Source: AP-15 sp963814805 | GTDB taxonomy: Bacteria > Pseudomonadota > Alphaproteobacteria > ATCC43930 > CGMCC-115725 | Assembly: GCA_963814805.1 (NCBI GenBank) | Contig: CAWFER010000015.1 | Location: 372,001-436,000 of the forward strand | Reading direction: 5' to 3' | DNA length: 64,000 nt | Part shown: one piece after another, positions 1 through 8,108 of the stretch | How the letters are laid out: every line of letters begins with the position of its first letter | Position numbering within the stretch: the first letter of the stretch is position 1 | Translations under genes and position numbers: made by a program | Notes under the pieces: model-generated | The model's database searches: none | The model's input: only the letters and a program-made list of their open reading frames with translations | What the model was told of the DNA's origin: nothing

Positions 1-163
1 CGGCGGCCGCGGCGGCGCCTCCGCCGGCGGCCCGGCGATGGACCCCGATTTCGACGACGGCTACGCCGAGCCCGGGCCCGCCCCGCGCTCAGGTCCCGCC
101 GCCCCGAGCCGCGGCGGCGCCCGCAAACCGGTCAACGACCTCGACGACGACATCCCGTTCTAA
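1..163 (+). CDS. ssb: Single-stranded DNA-binding protein, C-terminal end (partial)
   Basis: Only the last 53 codons are in the window. They encode a Gly/Pro-rich linker followed by the acidic tip DLDDDIPF and a TAA stop. That tip is the hallmark of bacterial SSB and is the docking site for partner repair and replication proteins. The DNA-binding OB fold lies upstream, outside the window. The identification rests on the tip and the low-complexity linker alone. Confidence 0.85.
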   Translation, partial: GGRGGASAGGPAMDPDFDDGYAEPGPAPRSGPAAPSRGGARKPVNDLDDDIPF

Positions 164-197
164 GGAGGGTCAGCGGCGCCAGCTGAGCAGCCAGCCA

Positions 198-680
198 ATG
201 GACACAGGTGTTGGCGCTATAGTTCTACCGCTCTTCGTTCTCGCGTTCTATTTCCTGCCGTGCATCGTCCCGAACCGCCAGCGCCATCCTCGGCAATCGG
301 CAATTTTTGTTCTCGACTTACTCCTCGACTCCTCGGCTGGACTTCTGATCGGATGGGTAGCAGCCACGGCAAGGCGGCTTTTCGGCCCACGAATCGTTCT
401 GAATACTATATCGATTTCGGATCACGTCTCCGCCTCGGATCGGCCGCCTGGTAGCTTGCCGCAGCGCCGGCCGATTGCGAACGCAGCTCACAGCCGGCCA
501 TCGCCTCCAAGATCCGGGCGGCGACCGGGAACCCGTCCTGGCCCCAGCCCTGGGCCTGGGCGCGGCGCAACACGTCGTGGGCGAGGAGGCCGAGATTTGC
601 CGGAGCGGCGACCTCGCGCGCGAGTTCGCAGGCGAGGCGCAGATCCTTGGCGACGATGTCGAGGGCGCCGCCGGCAGTGA
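198..680 (+). CDS. Small membrane protein resembling the superinfection-immunity family (doubtful, probably a remnant)
   Basis: The first about 65 codons encode two hydrophobic stretches with a YFLPCIVPNRQRHP link and an AIFVLDLL...LIGWVAA segment. This resembles the small two-helix superinfection-immunity family (Imm_superinfect, typically 60-100 residues). The second half is Arg/Pro-rich, unlike the family, and runs 275 bases antisense into the 3' end of the neighbouring dehydrogenase. The natural stop has probably been lost by an indel, or the gene is decayed. The family assignment is by eye and weak. Confidence 0.35.
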   Translation: MDTGVGAIVLPLFVLAFYFLPCIVPNRQRHPRQSAIFVLDLLLDSSAGLLIGWVAATARRLFGPRIVLNTISISDHVSASDRPPGSLPQRRPIANAAHSRPSPPRSGRRPGTRPGPSPGPGRGATRRGRGGRDLPERRPRARVRRRGADPWRRCRGRRRQ

Positions 681-1347
681 AGGCCCCGGTCAACACCGAG
701 CGCGGGATGTTGTCGAAGGTGCGGCTGGCGCCGGCGCTGAACGGCACGATCTGCGCCAGGATGCCGGGATCGACCCCGGCCTTGGCCCCGATCAGCAAGC
801 CTTCGAGCGAGGCCACAAAATTGGTGTAGCCGAGATACTGGGTGACGAGCTTGGCGATGCAGCCCGCCCCCGCCGCGCCGACATAAAAGATGTTGCCGGC
901 GATCGCCTCGAACAGCGGCCGGCATCGGGCAAAGACCGGCTCGGCGCCGCCGACCATGACCGTCATCCCCGGCGGCCGGCCGCTGACCGGGGCGTCGAGC
1001 ATGTCGATTCCGCGCGCCTGGCAGGAAGCGGCCACCTGTCGCGCCACCGCCGGGGCGTTGGTGGTCAGGTCGATATAGCAGCCGCCGGCGCGCAGCCCGG
1101 CGAGGATGCCGGTCGCCGGATCGAGCACGGCGGCCATCATCTGGTCGGGGCCGGGCAGCGAGGTGAAGACGATTTCGCTCGCCTCGGCCACCGCGCGCGG
1201 ATGGTCGGCGACCGCGGCGCCGCGCGCGGCCAACGCGGCGGTGGCGGCGGGCCGGATGTCGCAGACCGTCAGAGCATGACCGGCGTCGATCAGACAGCCC
1301 GCGATCGGCGTCCCCATCGTGCCGGCGCCGACAAACCCGATCTGCAT
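406..1347 (-). CDS. NAD(P)-dependent oxidoreductase, 3-hydroxyisobutyrate dehydrogenase family
   Basis: This is a 313-residue beta-hydroxyacid dehydrogenase. The N-terminal Rossmann motif GAGTMG is at residues 7-12, the substrate-binding DAPVSG motif at 118-123 (here followed by RPPG), and the catalytic-lysine region AGCIAK...N at 161-176 with K166. Family members reduce or oxidise 3-hydroxy acids such as 3-hydroxyisobutyrate, tartronate semialdehyde or glyoxylate; the substrate is not determinable here. The C-terminus carries about 25 extra Arg/Ala-rich residues beyond the usual 290. The gene is transcribed divergently from the luciferase-like oxidoreductase. Confidence 0.85.
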   Translation of the reverse strand: MQIGFVGAGTMGTPIAGCLIDAGHALTVCDIRPAATAALAARGAAVADHPRAVAEASEIVFTSLPGPDQMMAAVLDPATGILAGLRAGGCYIDLTTNAPAVARQVAASCQARGIDMLDAPVSGRPPGMTVMVGGAEPVFARCRPLFEAIAGNIFYVGAAGAGCIAKLVTQYLGYTNFVASLEGLLIGAKAGVDPGILAQIVPFSAGASRTFDNIPRSVLTGAFTAGGALDIVAKDLRLACELAREVAAPANLGLLAHDVLRRAQAQGWGQDGFPVAARILEAMAGCELRSQSAGAAASYQAADPRRRRDPKSI

Positions 1348-1449
1348 CGAACGGTCTCCATTTCGCTAGCTGCGCACTCTGCCGAGGTGGATGGCCCGGA
1401 TCATGCCTCCCGGCTATTGTGCGCCGGCAAGCCCATGAGGAGGAAGAGC

Positions 1450-2403
1450 ATGCAGATTGGCTTCAACCTGCCGATCAGCGGCGCGCTGTCGGAGCCGGCG
1501 ATCATGACCCGGATCGCGCGGCAGGGCGAGGCGCTAGGCTACGACTACCTGACCCTGACCGATCATATTGTGCTGCCGAACCTGAAGGCGCCGGGCTACC
1601 CCTATTCGGAGAGCGGCGAGTTCTTCGGCGACGGCCCGCAGCGGCGCCACGACCAGCTGACCGCGGCCGCCTATATCGCGGCGGAAACCCGGCGCATCCG
1701 CATGGTGCTGGCGGTGATGGTGGCGCCCTATCGGCCGGCCGTGCTCGCCGCCAAGATGCTGGCGACGATCGATGTGCTGTCGGGCGGCCGGCTGACCGTC
1801 GGCATCGGCGCCGGCTGGCTCGAAGCCGAATTCGACGCGGTGGCGGTGACGCCCTTTGCCGCGCGCGGGGCGGTCACCGACGAGTACATCGGCGCCTTCC
1901 GCACCCTGTGGACCGAGGAGCGGCCCCGCCTCGACGGCCAGTGGGTAAAGTTCGACGAGGTGCTGTTCGAGCCAAAGCCGGTGCAGCAGCCGCACCCGCC
2001 GATCTGGGTCGGCGGCGAAAGCGGGCCGGCGTTGCGCCGCGCGGCGCGGCTCGGCGACGCGTGGTACCCGATCGGCAGCAACAACCGGCACCTGCTCGAC
2101 ACCCTGCCGCGTTATCGCGCCGGCGTGGCGCGGCTGCGCCGGTTCACCGCGGAGGCCGGCCGCGACCCCGCCAAAGTCGCACTGACCTATCGCATCAAGC
2201 GCTATGGCGAGGCGGTGCCAGAGACGGCCTCGGATGGCGAACGGCGGCTGTTCTCTGGCGGCGACGCCGAGATTATTGACGATTTGCGGGCGTTGCGCGA
2301 TCTCGGGGTCGGCGCCGTCGACATCGATTTCGAGCGCCCCGACGCCGATGCCGCGCTCGTCGAAATGCGCCGCTTCAAGGAAACCGTGCTCGACCGGCTT
2401 TGA
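1450..2403 (+). CDS. LLM-class (luciferase-like) flavin- or F420-dependent oxidoreductase
   Basis: The 317-residue protein has the bacterial luciferase-like TIM-barrel pattern: an N-terminal MQIGFNLP strand, LTLTDH near residue 35, LSGGRLTVGIGAGW at about 110-123 and PPIWVGG further on. It most resembles the TIGR03619-type subgroup usually annotated as F420-dependent, although FMN use is equally possible in this lineage. The substrate is unknown. The start at this ATG is supported by the purine-rich ribosome-binding site AGGAGGAAGAGC immediately before it; a second ATG 15 bases upstream lies inside that site. It is divergent from the dehydrogenase gene. Confidence 0.82.
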   Translation: MQIGFNLPISGALSEPAIMTRIARQGEALGYDYLTLTDHIVLPNLKAPGYPYSESGEFFGDGPQRRHDQLTAAAYIAAETRRIRMVLAVMVAPYRPAVLAAKMLATIDVLSGGRLTVGIGAGWLEAEFDAVAVTPFAARGAVTDEYIGAFRTLWTEERPRLDGQWVKFDEVLFEPKPVQQPHPPIWVGGESGPALRRAARLGDAWYPIGSNNRHLLDTLPRYRAGVARLRRFTAEAGRDPAKVALTYRIKRYGEAVPETASDGERRLFSGGDAEIIDDLRALRDLGVGAVDIDFERPDADAALVEMRRFKETVLDRL

Positions 2404-2499
2404 GCGGACGCAGCGTTCCTCGGGGGCGCCGTCCAATGCGGGATTGCGCCCGGCAACGTAGCCGTGCTGGTCCGTAACCGCGCCCGAACGCGACGGCCC

Positions 2500-3147
2500 T
2501 CATCCGGCCAGCACCTCAAAGACCGTGGTCTCGCGGGTGTCGTCGTCCTCGAGCTCGCGGCTCGTCGGCACCCGATAGCGGGCGAGCTCGCGCAGACCCG
2601 ATTGCGGCAGATAGGCGCGGCCGGGATCGCCGAGCAGGACCATGGCCCCCGCGCCGGCGAGGAGCCGCAGCCAGCGGATCGCCCGCTGCGCCATCTCCCG
2701 CTCATAGCAGACATCGCCGGCGGTGACGACCGGCCAGCCGGGCGCGGCGGCGTTGAGCACATCCACCGTAGTCACCTCGACATCGACATGGTTGAGCGCG
2801 GCGTTGGCGGCGATTGCCGCGGCGGCGAAATGATCGATTTCGGCGGCGAGCACCGGGCCGGCGCCGGCGATCGCCGCGGCGATCGCCACCAGGCCCGAGC
2901 CGGAGCCGAAATCGAGCAGCCGGCAGCCGGCGACGGTGTGCGGATGATCGAGCAGATAGCGGGCCAGCGCCTGGCCGCCGGCCCAGGCGAAGGCCCAGAA
3001 CGGCGGCGGCACGGCGCCCCGCGCCAGGGTCTCCTCGCTCGCCTGCCAGATCGGGGTGATTTCGGTCGCCAGATGGAGGCGGATCTCGGGCAGCAGCGGC
3101 GGCGCGACGATCGCGGTATTGCGGCGAATGAAGCAGCGGGGGTCCAC
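2500..3147 (-). CDS. Class I SAM-dependent methyltransferase, ETF-beta/L11 lysine methyltransferase-like
   Basis: With a GTG start the protein is 215 residues. It opens with FIRRNT and a LLPEIRLHLA segment, has FWAFAWAGGQALARYL at about 50-65 and the SAM-binding motif I LLDFGSGSGL at about 77-87. This pattern is typical of the small family related to ETF-beta lysine methyltransferase and nicotinamide N-methyltransferase-like proteins. The GTG was chosen because the reading frame upstream overlaps ubiA and loses family character; it lies 22 bases after the ubiA stop, so the two are probably co-transcribed. The protein substrate is inferred only from family. Confidence 0.75.
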   Translation of the reverse strand: MDPRCFIRRNTAIVAPPLLPEIRLHLATEITPIWQASEETLARGAVPPPFWAFAWAGGQALARYLLDHPHTVAGCRLLDFGSGSGLVAIAAAIAGAGPVLAAEIDHFAAAAIAANAALNHVDVEVTTVDVLNAAAPGWPVVTAGDVCYEREMAQRAIRWLRLLAGAGAMVLLGDPGRAYLPQSGLRELARYRVPTSRELEDDDTRETTVFEVLAG

Positions 3148-3169
3148 AGCCGGGCTCAGATCATCGCGC

Positions 3170-4204
3170 TCAGAGCACGCGGCCGGCGACGATCCCGGCC
3201 AGCAGCAGCCAGCCGACCGCGCGGTTCGAGCGGAACTTGGCGAGGCAGTCGGCCGGCCGGTCGATGTCGACCCGCGCCGCCTGCGAGCCAAGCTGCAACG
3301 CCGCCGCGGCGAGCCCGGCCCAGAACCAGCCGCCGAGCCCGGCCGCGCTTCCCGCCAGGCCCCACAGCAGCACCGCCGCGGCATAGAACACGAAGAGCCA
3401 CGGCCTTGTGTGCCGGCCTAGCGCCAGGGCCGAGGATTTGACCCCGATCAGCGCGTCGTCCTGCTTATCTTGATGGGCGTAGATCGTGTCGTAGCCGATT
3501 GTCCAAAAGACCCCGCCAAGATAGAGCAGCAGCGCCGGCCGGCCGAGCGCCCCGGTGACCGCGGTCCAGCCGACCAGCGCCCCCCAATTGAAATTGAGGC
3601 CGAGAAAGACCTGCGGCCAATAGGTCACCCGCTTCATAAACGGATAAAGGGCGATCAGCGCGAGAACGGCGATGCCGAGCACGATGCTGATCCGGTTAAG
3701 GCTGAACAGCACGGCGGTGCCGACCGCCAGCTGCAACAGCAGAAAAATGACCGCCCCGCGCACGCTGACCGCGCCGCTCGGCAACGGCCGCAGCCGGGTG
3801 CGGGCGACCTCTGCGTCATAACGGCGGTCGGCGATGTCGTTGAGGGTGCAGCCGGCGCCGCGCATGACCACGGCGCCGAGCGCAAACAGCGCCAGCAGCG
3901 CCGGGTCGGGCCAGCGCCGCGCCGCGAGCGCCAACCCCCACCATCCGGGAAACAGCAAGAGCCAGCTCCCGATCGGCCGGTCGAGGCGGGCAAGGCGCGC
4001 GTAGGGGCGGGCATAGGACGGGAGCCAGCGCCCGACCCAGTCGCCGCGATCGATGTCGCTCGGGTCGGCGCCCGCGGCGGCCACCGTCCCCTCACCCGCC
4101 TCGCTGCGCTCGGCGCTCTCTCCCGCAGCGCGGGATAGCGTGGGTCCGGCCGCCAGCGCCGGGTGGGTGAGCGCGCCGGCGGCATCGACGCTTTTTTCGA
4201 CCAT
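3170..4204 (-). CDS. ubiA: 4-hydroxybenzoate polyprenyltransferase
   Basis: UbiA attaches the polyprenyl tail to 4-hydroxybenzoate in the inner membrane during ubiquinone synthesis. The polytopic protein shows the first Asp-rich motif NDIAD at residues 122-126 with D130 following, the second motif YAHQDKQDD further on, and DRPIGSWLLLFPGWWG at about 75-90. As drawn it is 344 residues, longer than usual, because residues 11-39 come from a repeat also found in cobQ. A GTG at codon 41, preceded by a GAGGGG stretch, is a credible alternative start that would place the repeat in the leader. It is divergent from rsmE. Confidence 0.92.
   Translation of the reverse strand: MVEKSVDAAGALTHPALAAGPTLSRAAGESAERSEAGEGTVAAAGADPSDIDRGDWVGRWLPSYARPYARLARLDRPIGSWLLLFPGWWGLALAARRWPDPALLALFALGAVVMRGAGCTLNDIADRRYDAEVARTRLRPLPSGAVSVRGAVIFLLLQLAVGTAVLFSLNRISIVLGIAVLALIALYPFMKRVTYWPQVFLGLNFNWGALVGWTAVTGALGRPALLLYLGGVFWTIGYDTIYAHQDKQDDALIGVKSSALALGRHTRPWLFVFYAAAVLLWGLAGSAAGLGGWFWAGLAAAALQLGSQAARVDIDRPADCLAKFRSNRAVGWLLLAGIVAGRVL
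4088..4174 (-). repeat. Palindrome-bearing repeat at the ubiA 5' end, copy 1
   Basis: Read in the ubiA direction, this approximately 87-bp segment contains the hairpin TCCCGCGCTGCGGGA and the tail GAGCGCAGCGAGGC. It matches, with gaps, a segment inside cobQ. In the ubiA frame it encodes HPALAAGPTLSRAAGESAER followed by SEAGEG. It lies between the upstream ATG and a possible internal GTG start, so it may be translated or may be leader sequence. Confidence 0.7.
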
Positions 4205-4264
4205 GATCTGATCTTGCCGACGCGGCGGCCAAGGCTCAAGTCACGGCGCGAACCAGGGGAGAAG

Positions 4265-5017
4265 ATGATGAACGTACCCGGCGCGACCCGCGTCTACGTT
4301 AGCCAGGCCATCGAACCCGGCGCCGCGCTCGAGCTGGCGCCCGGGCCGGCGCACCATCTGCGCACAGTGCTGCGGCTCGGGGTCGGCGCCGCGGTGGCGG
4401 CGTTCAACGCCGGCGATGGCGAGTGGCTCTGCCACATCGCCGAAATCAGCCGGGATCGGATGGTGCTGACGGCCGAGCGGCTGATCCGGCCGGCCGAGCC
4501 CGCGCCCGACCTGTGGCTGCTGTTCGCGCCGATCAAGCGGGCGCACCTCGATTGGATGGTGGAGAAGGCGACCGAACTCGGGGTCGGCGCGCTGCTGCCG
4601 GTGTGGACCAGGCGAACCCAGAGCGAGCGGCTCAATCTCGACCGCCTGCGCGGGCGCGCGGTCGCCGCCGCCGAGCAGAGCGAACGGCTCTCCGTGCCGG
4701 CGCTGCACGAGCCGCAGCCGCTCGAACGTTGGCTCTCGGCGTGGCCGGCCGAACGGCGTCTCGTCGTCTGCGACGAAACCGGCGCCGGCGCGCCGATCGC
4801 CGAGGCGGCGACGCGCCTCGGGCCGGGGCCGACGGCGCTGTTGACCGGCCCCGAAGGCGGCTTTGCCGAGACGGAGCTTGACCATCTGGGGAAACTCTCC
4901 TTTGTTACCCGGGTCGGGCTCGGGCCCCGCATATTGCGCGCCGATACGGCGGCGCTCGCAGCTGTGGCGGTGTTCCAGGCGACCGTCGGCGATTGGCGCT
5001 ATACCCGCGCCCGGTGA
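4265..5017 (+). CDS. rsmE: 16S rRNA (uracil-1498-N3)-methyltransferase
   Basis: RsmE methylates U1498 of 16S rRNA using SAM. The 250-residue protein has an N-terminal PUA-like barrel and a C-terminal SPOUT (trefoil-knot) domain. Diagnostic segments are KATELGVG, AAEQSER, LLTGPEGGF and LGPRILRADTAALAA, the last two forming the knotted SAM site. An AGGGGAGA ribosome-binding site precedes two consecutive ATGs; either could be used. It is followed by gshA in the same direction, the pairing common in alphaproteobacteria. Confidence 0.93.
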   Translation: MMNVPGATRVYVSQAIEPGAALELAPGPAHHLRTVLRLGVGAAVAAFNAGDGEWLCHIAEISRDRMVLTAERLIRPAEPAPDLWLLFAPIKRAHLDWMVEKATELGVGALLPVWTRRTQSERLNLDRLRGRAVAAAEQSERLSVPALHEPQPLERWLSAWPAERRLVVCDETGAGAPIAEAATRLGPGPTALLTGPEGGFAETELDHLGKLSFVTRVGLGPRILRADTAALAAVAVFQATVGDWRYTRAR

Positions 5018-5091
5018 TCGAGCGGCCGCCGCCGCCCGCAGCCGGGGTTGCTGACCTTTTCGCGCCGTCTTGTCAGGGAGTTGCGCCGAGG

Positions 5092-6459
5092 ATGACGACC
5101 ACGCCGAGCACGCCCGGAGAACCGGTCACCGACCGGCGCCAACTGGTCGAATACCTGGCTTCCGGATCAAAGCCGCCCGCTTCCTGGCGGGTCGGCACCG
5201 AACACGAGAAATTCGTCTTCCGCCGCGCCGATCTGCGCCGGGCGCCTTACGAGGGGCCGGACGGCATCGCCGCCCTGTTGCGGGGCATGACCCGCTTCGG
5301 CTGGAAACCGGTGCTCGAAGGCGGCAACGCGATCGCGCTGTCGAACGACGCGCAATGTTCAATCACCCTCGAGCCCGGCGGCCAGTTCGAGCTCTCCGGG
5401 GCGCCGCTCGAAACCGTGCACCAGACCTGCGACGAGGTGCACGAGCATCTGCGCCAGGTGCGCGAGGTGTGCGACGAGCTCGGGCTTGGCATGCTCGGGC
5501 TCGGCTTCGACCCGAAATGGCGGCGCGAGGACATCCCGTGGATGCCGAAACAGCGCTACCGCATCATGCGCGACTACATGCCGAAAAAGGGCCGGCTCGG
5601 CCTCGACATGATGCTGCGCACCTGCACGGTGCAGACCAATCTCGACTACCAGTCCGAAGCCGACATGGTGAAGAAGTTCCGGGTGAGCCTTGCGCTGCAG
5701 CCGGTGGCGGTGGCGCTGTTCGCCAACTCGCCCTTTGTCGAGGGCCAGCCCTCGGGTCTATTGAGCCAGCGCAGCTACATCTGGACCGACACCGACCCCG
5801 ACCGCTGCGGCACCTTGCCCTTTGTCTTCGAGTCCGGGTTCGGGTTCGAGCGCTATGTCGACTATATGCTCGACGTGCCGATGTACTTCGTCTACCGCGA
5901 CGGCCGGTACATCGACGCGAGCGGCCAGTCGTTTCGCGATTTCCTCGCCGGGCGGCTGCCGGCCCTGCCCGGCGAAATCCCGCGCCTCGGCGACTGGATC
6001 GACCATCTGACCACCGCCTTTCCCGAGGTGCGGCTGAAGACCTTTCTCGAAATGCGCGGCGCCGATGGCGGCCCGTGGCGGCGCTTATGCGCATTGCCGG
6101 CCTTATGGGTCGGGATTTTCTACGACCAGACCGCGCTCGACGCCGCCTACGATTTGGTCGCCGACTGGACCGCCGAGGAGCGCGAGGCGATGCGCCGCGA
6201 GGTGCCGCGTATGGCGCTCTCGACCCCGCTGCGCACCCGCACCTTGCGCGACGTGGCGCTCGAAATGCTCGACATCGCCCGCGAAGGGTTGCACCGCCGC
6301 GCAAGGCGCAGTGCGGCCGGCGACGACGAGACCCATTTCCTCGACCCGTTGTTCGCGATCGCCGGCTCCGGCCGCACCCCCGCCGAGGAACTGCTCGAAG
6401 ACTTCCGCACCCGCTGGAACGACGACATTAACCCGGTCTTCACCGACTACGCGTATTAG
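5092..6459 (+). CDS. gshA: Glutamate-cysteine ligase, plant/alphaproteobacterial type
   Basis: This enzyme catalyses the first, ATP-dependent step of glutathione synthesis, joining glutamate and cysteine. At 455 residues it has the size of the plant-type GCS2 class rather than the E. coli enzyme. Visible motifs are the ATP-site GTEHEKF near residue 35, QFELSGAPLETVHQTCDE, RYRIMRDYMPKKG, and the FFEPPLEAL-like region replaced here by RLKTFLEMRGADGGPW. The protein ends in INPVFTDYAY. The last 220 bases reappear in broken form downstream (see the gshA fragment). The ribbon-helix-helix gene starts 9 bases after the stop. Confidence 0.92.
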   Translation: MTTTPSTPGEPVTDRRQLVEYLASGSKPPASWRVGTEHEKFVFRRADLRRAPYEGPDGIAALLRGMTRFGWKPVLEGGNAIALSNDAQCSITLEPGGQFELSGAPLETVHQTCDEVHEHLRQVREVCDELGLGMLGLGFDPKWRREDIPWMPKQRYRIMRDYMPKKGRLGLDMMLRTCTVQTNLDYQSEADMVKKFRVSLALQPVAVALFANSPFVEGQPSGLLSQRSYIWTDTDPDRCGTLPFVFESGFGFERYVDYMLDVPMYFVYRDGRYIDASGQSFRDFLAGRLPALPGEIPRLGDWIDHLTTAFPEVRLKTFLEMRGADGGPWRRLCALPALWVGIFYDQTALDAAYDLVADWTAEEREAMRREVPRMALSTPLRTRTLRDVALEMLDIAREGLHRRARRSAAGDDETHFLDPLFAIAGSGRTPAEELLEDFRTRWNDDINPVFTDYAY

Positions 6460-6468
6460 GAACCAGGC

Positions 6469-6750
6469 ATGGCCAGCAACGCGGTCAGATCCGTGACGAT
6501 TTCTCTGCCGGTGGAAATGTTGGACGAGCTCGATCGCGTGCGCAAACGCGAGCACCGCAGCCGCTCCGATCTGATACGCGAGGCATTGCGCCAGTATGTC
6601 GCCGGCGGTCCGGTGCGCAGAATCCCAATTGTCGATCCTGAGCCGGGGGAACTCGATTTACTGGAATGCGGTCGTCGCCAGACTGAACGCGGCGAATTTG
6701 TGTTGCTCAAAGAGCTGCTTGGCGGCCTAGATCCCGGTCCTAGCCCCTAA
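6469..6750 (+). CDS. Ribbon-helix-helix (CopG-family) DNA-binding protein
   Basis: This 93-residue protein begins with the RHH pattern: strand RSVTISLP, then helix VEMLDELDRVRKRE and helix SRSDLIREALRQYVAG. Such proteins are antitoxins or autoregulated repressors that bind DNA as dimers. No MazF/ParE/RelE-like toxin follows it, so it is an orphan antitoxin or a stand-alone regulator. It sits between the intact gshA end and its broken duplicate, and its start is only 9 bases past the gshA stop (AGGAACC as a possible ribosome-binding site). It was probably inserted with the duplication. Confidence 0.75.
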   Translation: MASNAVRSVTISLPVEMLDELDRVRKREHRSRSDLIREALRQYVAGGPVRRIPIVDPEPGELDLLECGRRQTERGEFVLLKELLGGLDPGPSP

Positions 6751-6780
6751 CGGACGTTCTCGTTTCTGGAAAAACTCCAC

Positions 6781-6850
6781 CCTCCACACCGGCGAAGGCC
6801 GGTGCCTATGGCCCACATGGGTCCCGGCCTGCGCCGGGAAGCCGAGTTTC
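6781..6850. repeat. REP-like intergenic palindromes
   Basis: Two adjacent imperfect palindromes are present, CACCGGCGAAGGCCGGTG and TCCCGGCCTGCGCCGGGA. The arrangement is typical of dispersed intergenic palindromic repeats in high-GC proteobacteria. It lies between the ribbon-helix-helix gene and the duplicated gshA end. Confidence 0.6.
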
Positions 6851-6894
6851 ATGTCATTCCTTCACGGTCCAATTAAAACGAACCATCCTCTCGT

Positions 6895-7110
6895 CACCCT
6901 GCGCGACGTGGCGCTCGAAATGTTCGACATCGCCCGCGAAGGGCTGCACCGCCGCGCAAGGCGCAGTGCGGCCACGACGAGACGCATTTCCTCGACCCGC
7001 TGTGCGCGATCGCCGGCTCCGGCCGCACCCCCGCCGAGGAACTCCTCGAAGATTTCCGCACCCGCTGGAACGGCGAAATCGACCCGGTCTTCACCGATTA
7101 CGCGTATTAG
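6895..7110 (+). pseudogene. Broken duplicate of the gshA 3' end
   Basis: These 216 bases closely match the last 220 bases of gshA, including the terminal codons for INPVFTDYAY (here IDPVFTDYAY) and the TAG stop. Near base 6973 four bases are missing relative to gshA (GGCG within GGCCGGCGACGACG), which breaks the frame. Several silent or near-silent substitutions show that the two copies have diverged. There is no start and no upstream gshA body, so it is non-functional as a ligase. Confidence 0.9.
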
Positions 7111-7192
7111 CTGCGGCGGATTTGCGGGCCAGCCTCAGCGGGAGCTTGGTGGTCTTTCCGGCGCCGCTCAGCACAGCCCATAGAGCTCGATC

Positions 7193-7537
7193 TTACGGAA
7201 AACCCCGTATTTTTTGAAAAAGAATATTCACCGGGCCAAGCGATGTTTGTAACAATGCTGGCTTTCCACCAGCTATATGGTCTTCGAGGATAGTGCCATT
7301 GATTGGAAGGCTCATTGGCGCGGCAATAGGTATGCCTGTTTGAACTGGCGTAACACCAGCTGGAGCGTTCATCGTAACGTGAAAGTCGAGTTGCTTGGCT
7401 GTGAGGTCCTCCGTATAGGAGCCATCGAAAGTCGCTCCAGCCACATCTGCACCAGCAATAATTCCTTTGTGGAACACTAACACCCCAAATCCACTTCCAG
7501 CGGTCCCGGTAAAAGTTATGCGAAAAAAACCATCCAT
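7193..7537 (-). CDS. GrlR-like regulatory-domain protein
   Basis: The 114-residue beta-rich protein begins MDGFFRITFTGTAGSGFGVL, then HKGIIAGADVAGATFDGSY, a pattern like the GrlR fold (a small lipocalin-like barrel first known as a type III secretion regulator). Stand-alone GrlR-like proteins occur in many rhizobia and relatives without secretion genes, and no secretion genes are visible here. It starts 4 bases after the DUF6680-like gene, so the two form an operon. Base composition is clearly less GC-rich than in the flanking genes, suggesting transfer. Confidence 0.65.
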   Translation of the reverse strand: MDGFFRITFTGTAGSGFGVLVFHKGIIAGADVAGATFDGSYTEDLTAKQLDFHVTMNAPAGVTPVQTGIPIAAPMSLPINGTILEDHIAGGKPALLQTSLGPVNILFQKIRGFP

Positions 7538-7541
7538 TGTC

Positions 7542-8108
7542 TTATTCTCCTGACTTCATGGTTGGCAGAGGCACCGAAGGCACCGGAGGTGGGGGAAAGG
7601 GCGCCGGCGGTGTCGGAGCCGCCGGACTAACCAAAAGCGGACGCCTGCCTGAAAGGACTTCGATGAGCGTGCGGCGTACTTCTTGTTGCTCAGTCTCGAT
7701 GTTCACGAGACCTTGAGGATAATAACCGCCTTCAAGCATGTCGAGCTGCTGTAGCTTGTAGCCTAACACGCCAGCCATCTCCGAAAGCAACTTCGTCAGA
7801 AGTGTGCGATGACGCGCGTTCCACTCCTCGGGCTTGAGAGCCGGTGTGTTGATGTGTGCCATAACGTCCCGGTGGGCGCCTTGAACCGACTCTAGTCCGT
7901 AAAACTCAATTTCAACCATGTTAAGCGCGGATACTTTCTCTGTTGAAAGGTATGTGCGGCGCGTAGCCATAAGGGACCGGAATATAGCTAGGCGGCGCTC
8001 TCGGATTCGACGCGCATCATCAACGTATCTTGTCACAAGAACCGCAAATACGGGGCCGACAAATGTGGCAATTACGATGGCTATACCGACAACGTAATCC
8101 GAACTCAA
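7542..8108 (-). CDS. DUF6680-like membrane-anchored protein
   Basis: The protein of 188 residues has one N-terminal membrane helix (about residues 5-27), then a conserved-looking helical region: RSLMATRRTYLS, VSALNMVEIEFYG, WNARHRTLLTKLLSEMAGVLGY and QQEVRRTLIEVLSG. It ends in a Pro-rich tail. This matches my recollection of DUF6680 proteins, whose function is unknown. It starts at TTG, supported by a strong GGGAGG ribosome-binding site 5 bases upstream. It is the first gene of a two-gene operon with the GrlR-like gene and shares its lower GC content. Confidence 0.65.
   Translation of the reverse strand: MSSDYVVGIAIVIATFVGPVFAVLVTRYVDDARRIRERRLAIFRSLMATRRTYLSTEKVSALNMVEIEFYGLESVQGAHRDVMAHINTPALKPEEWNARHRTLLTKLLSEMAGVLGYKLQQLDMLEGGYYPQGLVNIETEQQEVRRTLIEVLSGRRPLLVSPAAPTPPAPFPPPPVPSVPLPTMKSGE

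Noticed and set aside
475..1449. Long open frame on the plus strand antisense to the dehydrogenase and continuous with the luciferase-like gene.
   Set aside because: It is Arg/Gly/Asp-rich with no family similarity, a usual by-product of high GC content; the real gene starts at the ATG with the good ribosome-binding site.
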